This document shows positions 1 to 5,099 of a DNA stretch of 5,099 nucleotides, in pieces (positions within the stretch are counted from its first letter, which is position 1; every line of letters begins with the position of its first letter). This stretch comes from CAZHLD01 sp964533185 (GTDB taxonomy: Bacteria; Acidobacteriota; Terriglobia; Acidiferrales; UBA7541): NCBI GenBank assembly GCA_964533185.1, contig CAZHLD010000118.1, positions 1-5,099 on the forward strand, written 5' to 3'. A model generated the notes under the pieces. That model did no database searches and was not told the origin of the DNA. It saw only the letters and a program-made list of their open reading frames with translations. The position numbers and the translations under genes are program-made.

Positions 1-14
1 CCTCGCTCCACAAG

Positions 15-48
15 AAAAAAAGAAGGCCCCGACCGGGTCGGGGCCTTC
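15..48 (-). terminator. Intrinsic terminator of the TonB-dependent receptor gene
   Basis: Positions 22-33 and 37-48 are perfectly complementary, giving a 12-bp GC-rich stem with a 3-nt loop. On the minus strand the stem is followed at once by seven T residues (A at 15-21 on the plus strand). The hairpin begins 25 nt after the receptor stop codon. This is a textbook Rho-independent terminator for leftward transcription. The other side has only a TTTT run at 53-56 behind a short spacer, so termination of rightward transcription would be weaker. Confidence 0.93.
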
Positions 49-73
49 GGCGTTTTGGGGCTACGAGGCGAAG

Positions 74-3000
74 CTAGAACTCGTAGCGCAGGGCGAACTG
101 CATGCAGCGGCCGGCAAGGCCGTCACAGGTTGCGAGTGTGCCGTTGTAGCGCCCGAAGCTGGCGCTGATATCAGGAGTGGCGGTGATATTGCTGGTATCG
201 AAGCGGGGTGTGTTCGTAAGGTTAAAGGTTTCCCAGCGGAACTTCAGACTATGCGATTCCGCGTAGGGCATCTTCCAAGTCTTGCTCACGCCGGTGTCAA
301 TGACGAAGTAACCGTCGCCGCGCATCTTGTTGCGCAGCCCGACCTCGCCGGGAAGCGCACGCCGGAAAGCAGCCAGGGCTGTTTTCGGGTCGCGGAAGGG
401 GCTCGGGCGGCCGCCAACGGCGTTGCGGGTCGTACCCAAGGGCGGCAGCACACCAGCCGTGGCCAGCTCGGCGTTGCCCTGAAGGTTCCAGTTGGTGGGC
501 CAGCAGGAGCGGCAGTTGATGACGTTGAAGGGGAAGCCGCTGGTATGGCGATAAATGCCCGCCACGGCCCAGCCGCCGATAATCTGGTTCAGCCAGCCCG
601 GGGTGGAAGCGGCAAAGCGCTGGCCGCGGCCGACCGGCAGCTCATAGACCGAGTTGATGTTGATCTGGTGACGCGCGTCGAAGTCCGAGGCCGCGTAGTT
701 CTGGCGGGGGTTGATGGGGTTGAGCAGAAACCCCGTATAGCCCCCGTTAGAGAACGTGGTGAAGGAAGAGCCGCGCTCGACGCCCGAACCCATGTCGTTG
801 GACTTGGAGAAGGTGTAGTTCAGGTCAAACTGCAGACCGTTGCTCATCCGTTTGCGGAGCGTGAGCTGCAGACCGTGGTACTCGGAGGTGGCCAGTGAAC
901 TCTGCACCGCGAGCGAGTCATACTGATCGTTGAAATAGGCAAAGGGACCAAACCTGCTGCACGCCGGGAAGCAGAACTGGTCCATCAACCAGATTGAGGT
1001 CGTGAAATCCGGGTTGTCGCGGTTGAAGCGCCGCGCAACCTCCTGCGTCGCGGTCAGCCCCGCCCCGATATTGGCGTCCGGGAACAGGTTCTGCCAGTAG
1101 GGAATGTTAGCGATGCCCGCATAGGCCGAGCGGGGCGCGCCACTGGGGATCCCTGCGGCGGCCCGGATGGCCAGCCCCGCGGCGGTGTAGTAATCCATGC
1201 CCGAGGCTGGGTCCACCAAGTTGTTAATCGGCACGATATCGCGGCGGATGAGCAGGCCCCTGCCGCGACGCCCCACATAGGCCGCTTCCACGGCCAGGTT
1301 GCCGGGAAGCTCGCGCCCGATGGCGAAGTTGAAGGAGTGGGAGTAAGGCGTAGTGATGGTGTCGTCGATGCTCGACTGGATGACGCCCGCGGCGATGGGT
1401 GGGGTCTGCGGGAAACCTCCCGGAGGAGCTGCCGGAAGAGTGGAAGGAATGGTGTTGATGTTGACGAAGCGGATGGCCGGATTGTCCTCATTATTGCCAC
1501 CGAACGGGCTGCTCAGCAGCGTGGAAAGCCCGAACGAGCCCACCGCATCGAACTGGGTGGCCAGGGCCTGGCCGATGCGGTCGTACACCAGCGAATAACC
1601 GCCGCGGATGACCGTCTTGCCGTTGCCGGTCAGCCAGCCCAGCCAACCATCGGAGAACTTCGGGGAATAGGCGAACGAGGCGCGCGGCGCCCAGTTGTTG
1701 TAGTCCCAGGAGTAGAAGCCCTTGCGGCCGTTGGCAGGACCCGCCAGGTCAATGGTGATCGGAGGTATGGCGTTCGAAGGTATGCCTTTGGCGGCGTTGC
1801 GGGCGCGCTGGTTAAACAGCTCACCAAAGCTGACGTTCGGCGCCACTTGGAGTCCGTTGACCTCCCAAGGCGGCGAAAGCAGGCTGTAACGCACACCGAA
1901 GGTGAAGGTGAGGTTCGACCGGATCTTCCAAGCGTTCTGGACGTAGAACTCGTACTCGTCGGAGCCATACTCGCGCGGGACGGGGGCACCCACGGCCAGG
2001 GTGCTGCCGTCCTTGTTGTAATTGTAGCGGGCGTCCACCTGGGACAAGATGCCCAGGATATTGATGAACGAGTCGGCATAGACACCCTGTCCGCCGGAGG
2101 ATACGGCCGGGAAGACCGAACAGGGCGCAGGCGCGGCGCAGGCCGGAGCCCCTGGCATAAAGGTGCGGCCGACGCCGCTGACCCAAGAGCCGTTGGCAAC
2201 GGCGGTGTGGAACGAGCCCGCATTGGTGAAGCGCGGGATGCGTGTCCTTCGGAAATTGATTCCCCACTGCGTCGTATGCGCACCGTGGGTATAGGTCATG
2301 TCGTTGACGAGATTGTGAGTGGGGACAAGGCGGCCAAAGGTGGGGGTCAGCGCGTTGAAGTCGCTGAGAAAGCGGAAGGTGGCGACGTTCGCGGTGCGCA
2401 GGCCCTGGGTCGTCTCGCTGATGCGCGTAAAGCCATAGCGGAAGCTATTGATGAAGTTGGGCGTGATCAACGCGGTATAGCCAATGGCCATGCCCTTGTT
2501 ATTGATGAGCCCCGTGGTGTTGGGGGGCTGGCCGGGAAACTGGGCCGGGCTGCCGATGACGTCGTCCTGGAGGTTGCCGCGCCAGAACAAGGTGTGGTTG
2601 CCAGCGCGATCGATCTTGAAGTCGGCGCGAGCGATGTAGGTATAGAAGTCGTTCGCTATGGGCGAGGCAAAGCGGAAGCCGACGATATTGCCGGTGGTAG
2701 TGCCAGCAATCCCATCCCGACCGGGTTCGTTGGGGGTGGGATACTGCCGAAAGTAGTTACTCGCGCCAACATTCGAGCCGAGGCCCAGCGGATCGATCAC
2801 GCGCAGATTCGCGGGAGTCAGTCCGAAGTAGCCAGCCGGGATGTTATGCGTTGAACTAAAGCCGCTCACGGAAGTGGCCGGGCAGGCCGTAGCGGTGGCG
2901 CACTGGTAAATCAAGACGCCATCGCGGAAGGAACCCGAAGGGACGAAGCGGGAAACCGGCGACTGGCTGGACTCGCGCAGGTTCTCGAAGTTGCCGAACA

Positions 3001-3955
3001 GGAAGAAGCGGTCCTTCCACAGCGGCCCGCCCGCGGAAACACCATAGACGTGTTTCTGGAGCTTGGGGGACTTGCTCTGCTGGCCAGCCTCCAATTGCGC
3101 CAGCTTCAGGAAGTATTCGTTGGTGGAGGTGGCGGTGTTGCGATGGGCCCAGTAGGCGCTGCCGTGCACCTCGTTGGTGCCGCTCTTGGTGACCAGGTTG
3201 ATCTGGGCGGCGCTGGAGCGGCCCTGGGTGGCGTCGTAGCTGGAGGTGGTGACGCGAAATTCCTGGACCGAGTCCAGGGTCATGCGCAGCACGGTGGTGT
3301 ACGCGGTGCTAAACTGCGGGTCGTTGACGTCCACGCCGTCGAGGGTGACGTTGGACTGGTCGCTGCGCGCCCCGCTAACGGCCCCGCTGCGCGTGTCGCA
3401 GCGCTGCTCGGCGGCGGGAAGAAACGTGGCGCAGGGCGCGTTGCCGGTGGGAAGAAAGACGGCGCCCGGTTGCAAGCTGAGCAGCCCGACTACGTTCCGC
3501 GCTTCCATCGGCAGATTCGAGATTTGATTGCCCGAGAGGACGGTTCCGAGGCTGGCGTCGGTGGTATTGAGCGGGGTGACCATTTCATTGACCACAACGG
3601 TCTCAGCCATCTGGCCGAGCTCGAGCTTGGGGTTGAGCGAATGCGGGGTGTTGACCAGGAGCCGCAGCTTAGGAAACTTGGCGGTGCGGAAGCCGGTATG
3701 CTCCACTTGCAGGTCGTAAGTGCCCGGCGGCAAGGCGAGGAACTGATAGCGGCCGTTTTCGTCCGTGGTGGCCGTCCGCGTGGCTCCAGTTTCAACGCTG
3801 GTGAGCGTGACCTTGGCGCCAGAAATGACCGCGTCCTTCGGATCGGTCACTTCGCCGCGGACTGAGGTTGTTCCCGTCTGGGCCAAGACAACCGGCGCGG
3901 CCAGCGCAACCACAAGAGCCAGGAAGAGCAATGCAAACTTTGAGTCTGTCCTCAC
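74..3955 (-). CDS. TonB-dependent receptor with N-terminal carboxypeptidase-regulatory-like domain (Oar-like outer-membrane protein)
   Basis: This 1293-residue protein is predicted to be an outer-membrane beta-barrel of the Oar-like TonB-dependent receptor group. It has a Sec signal peptide at about 1-25 (basic start, hydrophobic core, likely cleavage VLA|QT). A transthyretin-like carboxypeptidase-regulatory domain follows at about 31-113, with the characteristic TDENGRYQFLALPPGTYDL segment. This domain is a beta-sandwich with no peptidase catalytic residues. The plug spans about 117-257 and contains NQISNLPMEARN, TLDGVDVND (204-212) and INLVTKSGTNEVHGSAY (252-268). The remainder is barrel, with GGPLWKDRFFLFGNFE early on and a C-terminal strand MQFALRYEF ending in the Phe expected by the BAM complex. 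No clear TonB box is visible. The GTG start is chosen because a strong Shine-Dalgarno sequence precedes it and it yields an intact signal peptide. All 12 cysteines form six close pairs. The ligand cannot be inferred: there are no linked transport or enzyme genes. Such receptors often take up large carbohydrate or other organic ligands, but that is family-level knowledge only. The reading frame is intact. Confidence 0.93.
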   Translation of the reverse strand: MRTDSKFALLFLALVVALAAPVVLAQTGTTSVRGEVTDPKDAVISGAKVTLTSVETGATRTATTDENGRYQFLALPPGTYDLQVEHTGFRTAKFPKLRLLVNTPHSLNPKLELGQMAETVVVNEMVTPLNTTDASLGTVLSGNQISNLPMEARNVVGLLSLQPGAVFLPTGNAPCATFLPAAEQRCDTRSGAVSGARSDQSNVTLDGVDVNDPQFSTAYTTVLRMTLDSVQEFRVTTSSYDATQGRSSAAQINLVTKSGTNEVHGSAYWAHRNTATSTNEYFLKLAQLEAGQQSKSPKLQKHVYGVSAGGPLWKDRFFLFGNFENLRESSQSPVSRFVPSGSFRDGVLIYQCATATACPATSVSGFSSTHNIPAGYFGLTPANLRVIDPLGLGSNVGASNYFRQYPTPNEPGRDGIAGTTTGNIVGFRFASPIANDFYTYIARADFKIDRAGNHTLFWRGNLQDDVIGSPAQFPGQPPNTTGLINNKGMAIGYTALITPNFINSFRYGFTRISETTQGLRTANVATFRFLSDFNALTPTFGRLVPTHNLVNDMTYTHGAHTTQWGINFRRTRIPRFTNAGSFHTAVANGSWVSGVGRTFMPGAPACAAPAPCSVFPAVSSGGQGVYADSFINILGILSQVDARYNYNKDGSTLAVGAPVPREYGSDEYEFYVQNAWKIRSNLTFTFGVRYSLLSPPWEVNGLQVAPNVSFGELFNQRARNAAKGIPSNAIPPITIDLAGPANGRKGFYSWDYNNWAPRASFAYSPKFSDGWLGWLTGNGKTVIRGGYSLVYDRIGQALATQFDAVGSFGLSTLLSSPFGGNNEDNPAIRFVNINTIPSTLPAAPPGGFPQTPPIAAGVIQSSIDDTITTPYSHSFNFAIGRELPGNLAVEAAYVGRRGRGLLIRRDIVPINNLVDPASGMDYYTAAGLAIRAAAGIPSGAPRSAYAGIANIPYWQNLFPDANIGAGLTATQEVARRFNRDNPDFTTSIWLMDQFCFPACSRFGPFAYFNDQYDSLAVQSSLATSEYHGLQLTLRKRMSNGLQFDLNYTFSKSNDMGSGVERGSSFTTFSNGGYTGFLLNPINPRQNYAASDFDARHQININSVYELPVGRGQRFAASTPGWLNQIIGGWAVAGIYRHTSGFPFNVINCRSCWPTNWNLQGNAELATAGVLPPLGTTRNAVGGRPSPFRDPKTALAAFRRALPGEVGLRNKMRGDGYFVIDTGVSKTWKMPYAESHSLKFRWETFNLTNTPRFDTSNITATPDISASFGRYNGTLATCDGLAGRCMQFALRYEF

Positions 3956-4088
3956 GAAACACCTCCCCAGTCGATACGTTTTCTATCGTCCCGAATGGAA
4001 ACCCACCGGGCCGATACAAGTCCGAAAGTACATTGGCATCCGAATGATGAACTACGCGCCCAAAACACGGCACCCCACCCACAGGGTT
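3956..4088 (-). promoter_or_regulatory. Predicted 5' leader of the receptor mRNA, about 130 nt
   Basis: This is the stretch between the expected transcription start (about 7 nt after the -10 box at 4095-4100) and the start codon. It holds a small 5-bp hairpin with a 7-nt loop (3972-3976 pairing with 3984-3988) only a few bases upstream of the Shine-Dalgarno sequence. It also has two copies of the 7-mer CCGAATG on the plus strand at 3991-3997 and 4040-4046. I recognise no known riboswitch in it. The 5' boundary is inferred from the promoter call. Confidence 0.4.
3961..3968 (-). promoter_or_regulatory. Strong Shine-Dalgarno sequence that fixes the GTG start
   Basis: The minus strand reads GGGGAGGT here, with the GGAGG core 6 nt before the GTG start codon at 3955-3953. 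Strength and spacing support GTG rather than a downstream in-frame start, which would also cut into the signal peptide. Confidence 0.85.
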
Positions 4089-4094
4089 AAGGCC

Positions 4095-4123
4095 CATATA
4101 GTCCTGCGAAGCCCCGATGTCAA
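4095..4123 (-). promoter_or_regulatory. Sigma-70-type promoter for the TonB-dependent receptor
   Basis: On the minus strand a perfect -35 box TTGACA (4118-4123) is followed after exactly 17 bp by TATATG (4095-4100), which matches four of six bases of the consensus TATAAT. The pair lies about 50 bp downstream of the strong terminator at 4176-4210 and upstream of the receptor, where a promoter for a separate transcription unit is expected. The -10 box lacks the final T, so strength is uncertain. The start site would be near 4088. Confidence 0.65.
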
Positions 4124-4175
4124 GCAGATTTTCGTGGTTCATGCACACGGAGACCACCCGGAGGTTCTGGGAAGC

Positions 4176-4210
4176 AAAAAAGTGAGCGGCCGGTGGGGGA
4201 CCGGCCGCTC
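4176..4210 (-). terminator. Strong intrinsic terminator ending the upstream unit
   Basis: Positions 4184-4194 and 4200-4210 form a perfect 11-bp GC-rich stem with a 5-nt loop (C residues on the minus strand). After a two-base spacer the minus strand has six T residues (A at 4176-4181 on the plus strand). It lies about 245 nt downstream of the sigma-54 regulator stop codon and just upstream of the receptor promoter. It would separate the receptor from transcription of the regulator or of any RNA made in between. Confidence 0.85.
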
Positions 4211-4233
4211 GGGCGTGGGGTGAAGGAGGGTAC

Positions 4234-4262
4234 AAAAACGTCTGAAGAGCGGCGCGACGTTT
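4234..4262 (-). terminator. Second, weaker terminator-like hairpin
   Basis: On the minus strand AAACGTC (4262-4256) pairs with GACGTTT (4242-4236), giving a 7-bp stem with a 13-nt loop. The run of five T residues at 4238-4234 overlaps the 3' arm. A competing 5-bp pairing, CTGAA with TTCAG, uses overlapping bases. The stem is less stable than the one at 4176-4210, but position and T-run fit the 3' end of the structured region just upstream. It could equally be an ordinary hairpin inside a longer 3' UTR. Confidence 0.45.
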
Positions 4263-4417
4263 CAGGGGTCCGAAAACAAGGGCCACTGCAGCCGCGTTCT
4301 CTTCCTACGCAGGTGCAGTATCGCCTGCCGCACTGGAAGGGTCGATAGTCCGGTGGTTACAATCGGCGAGTACCGAAGTACCGAGCGGGTGGGCTACCGC
4401 TCGAGGCTGCGGCCGTT
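4234..4417 (-). ncRNA. Candidate structured small RNA or structured 3' UTR, family not recognised
   Basis: No protein gene fits this stretch, but the minus strand can fold into several adjacent helices. The closing helix is ten Watson-Crick pairs between 4414-4405 and 4293-4281, with a 3-nt bulge in the second arm. One base inside it is a 7-bp hairpin with an 8-nt loop (4403-4397 with 4388-4382). Directly next to that is a 4-bp hairpin capped by a C(UUCG)G tetraloop (4381-4370). Then comes a two-part stem, CUUCC/GGAAG (4339-4335 with 4305-4301) enclosing GCAGG/CCUGC (4328-4324 with 4313-4309). The block ends at a hairpin with five T residues. A -10-like TATATT at 4430-4425 would start an RNA near 4417, about 184 nt long. 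The UUCG cap and the T-run favour the minus strand. The limits: GC-rich DNA pairs easily by chance, the -35 box is poor, and I match no known family. It may instead be the regulator's 3' UTR. Confidence 0.35.
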
Positions 4418-4439
4418 GGGGCAGAATATATTGTGCCCC
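4418..4439. repeat. Near-perfect 22-nt dyad containing a -10-like hexamer
   Basis: GGGGCA and TGCCCC flank a central AATATATT palindrome. The whole 22 bp is an inverted repeat broken only by one G-G mismatch in each half (4424 and 4433). It begins 15 bp beyond the regulator stop codon. On the minus strand the centre reads TATATT (4430-4425), five of six matches to the sigma-70 -10 consensus, although no good -35 box lies 16-18 bp upstream. The dyad could be a repressor operator over a promoter, or simply a hairpin at the end of the regulator message. No T-run follows, so it is not an intrinsic terminator. Confidence 0.4.
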
Positions 4440-4454
4440 TACGATCCCCACAGG

Positions 4455-5099
4455 TCACTTACCAGCGGAGGTGGCGATGGAATCGTCCGAGCGCCCGGAC
4501 GACCGGCGGCGAGTTTCGATGCCGAGCCGCTTGATCTTCTGGTTGAGGGTGGAGAGCGGAATCTGGAAGCGCTCGGCGGCTTCGGTCTGGCTCCAGTTAG
4601 TGCGTTCGAGCATGTCGGCAATGATGCGCCGCTCGACCTCTTCGACGATCTGGAAAAGTGAGGGCCTGGGATGATCGGCGGCGGTACGCGACCCGGGCTC
4701 GCCCGGCAGCGGCGGCATGAAGTCGGAAAGCTGCAATCGAACGCCGCGAACAATCTCCTTCGTGCGCACATTCTCCGGGAGCAGGTCCACGTCCACGGCG
4801 TCCTGATTGGAGAGCACCACGGCGCGCTCGACCACGTTTTCGAGTTCGCGCACGTTCCCCGGCCAGTCGTAGTCCATCAACAGCTTCAGCGCCGCGTGCG
4901 AGAAGCGCATCAGCGGCTTGCCATTTTCCTCGCAGGTGCGCTTGAGAAAGTGTTGGATCAGAAGCGGGACATCTTCCTTGCGCTCGCGCAGCGGCGGCAG
5001 ATGCAGCGCGATCACGTTCAGGCGATGGTAGAGGTCTTCGCGGAAGCGGCCTTCGCGCACCAGGCTCAACAAATCAAGGTTCGACGCGGCGAGGATGCG
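4455..5099 (-). CDS. Sigma-54-dependent Fis-family transcriptional activator (NtrC-type), C-terminal part
   Basis: This gene runs off the right edge; the last 214 codons are visible. The start of the visible part, RILAASN, is the sensor I region of the sigma-54-interacting AAA+ domain. FREDLYHRLNVI follows with the arginine-finger positions (visible residues 20 and 26), then the conserved LPPLRERKEDV and the sensor II motif WPGNVRELENVVERAVVLS (79-97). After a proline-rich linker (about 105-147) there is a Fis-type helix-turn-helix at about 150-198, with SQTEAAERFQIPLSTLNQKIKRLGI as its core. The protein is expected to hydrolyse ATP to open sigma-54 holoenzyme promoters. Walker A, Walker B, the GAFTGA loop and any receiver or other sensory domain lie outside the window, so neither the input signal nor full activity can be judged. 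The frame is open through the window edge and contains no credible start: an in-frame TTG at 5072 falls inside the ATPase domain. The stop is TGA at 4457-4455. Its target genes cannot be told from this window. Confidence 0.93.
   Translation of the reverse strand, partial: RILAASNLDLLSLVREGRFREDLYHRLNVIALHLPPLRERKEDVPLLIQHFLKRTCEENGKPLMRFSHAALKLLMDYDWPGNVRELENVVERAVVLSNQDAVDVDLLPENVRTKEIVRGVRLQLSDFMPPLPGEPGSRTAADHPRPSLFQIVEEVERRIIADMLERTNWSQTEAAERFQIPLSTLNQKIKRLGIETRRRSSGRSDDSIATSAGK

Noticed and set aside
1337..2854. Long open frame on the plus strand (about 505 codons), plus other plus-strand frames at 251-898 and 3050-3865
   Set aside because: These lie opposite the receptor coding sequence and arise because GC-rich antisense frames rarely contain stops. 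Their translations are rich in Gly, Arg, Ala and Val and show no recognisable domain. The minus strand carries the conserved receptor motifs.
74..3955. Reading the N-terminal carboxypeptidase-regulatory domain as a peptidase
   Set aside because: Only the non-catalytic beta-sandwich accessory domain is present. There are no zinc-ligand motifs of M14 carboxypeptidases.
3792..4286. Small open frames spanning the intergenic region on either strand (for example 3792-4286 minus, 3765-4223 plus)
   Set aside because: They cross the receptor start, promoter or terminator, lack recognisable domains, and have no supporting ribosome binding site or family signature.
4281..4330. Possible cobalamin riboswitch on the plus strand (GCCACTG followed by a GCAGGTG/CGCCTGC hairpin)
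   Set aside because: Only the short GCCACTG resembles the conserved core. The other conserved segments and the B12 box are absent or wrong, and a rightward RNA here would lead into the antisense of the regulator, not into a gene.
4234..4417. 6S RNA, suggested by the predicted length of about 184 nt
   Set aside because: The length fits, but the predicted fold is branched. The long rod with one central bubble is not seen, and I cannot match conserved 6S segments. The family is left open pending a covariance-model search.
4189..4448. Sigma-54 promoters (GG-N10-GC on the minus strand) that the adjacent activator might use
   Set aside because: A by-eye scan of 3969-4454 found the right spacing only at 4189-4202, 4385-4398 and 4435-4448. 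None has the TTGC of the -12 element, and the first two lie within hairpin stems. The one at 4435-4448 has TGG at -24 and GCA at -12 but otherwise matches poorly.

Overview
The window is GC-rich and every supported gene reads leftward on the minus strand. It looks like the chromosome of an Acidobacteriota member. The main evidence is the large outer-membrane receptor that fills positions 74-3955: a signal peptide, then a carboxypeptidase-regulatory-like domain, then a TonB-receptor plug and a long beta-barrel. This Oar-like architecture is greatly expanded in that phylum. The taxonomic call is an inference from protein style, not from a marker gene.

Right to left, in the direction of transcription: positions 5099-4455 hold the C-terminal 214 residues of a sigma-54-dependent (NtrC-family) activator with a Fis-type DNA-binding helix-turn-helix; its upstream part is outside the window. 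Positions 4454-4211 carry no protein gene. They hold an imperfect 22-nt dyad containing a -10-like hexamer, a run of potential RNA helices (one capped by a UUCG tetraloop, one closing the whole block), and a hairpin followed by T residues. Together these suggest a small structured RNA or a structured 3' UTR. A strong intrinsic terminator at 4176-4210 ends this upstream unit.

A sigma-70-type promoter (TTGACA, 17-bp spacer, TATATG) lies at 4095-4123 and would drive the receptor as its own transcription unit with a leader of about 130 nt. The receptor starts at a GTG (3955) behind a strong Shine-Dalgarno sequence and ends at TAG (74). A near-perfect intrinsic terminator at 15-48 follows.

The receptor is therefore a monocistronic unit with its own promoter and terminator. 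The neighbouring activator may or may not control it: no convincing sigma-54 promoter is visible upstream of the receptor. The two most notable observations are the structured block between the genes and the receptor's 12 cysteines, which all fall into six tight pairs. No mobile element, CRISPR array, tRNA or rRNA is visible, and nothing here is clearly a new biological system.
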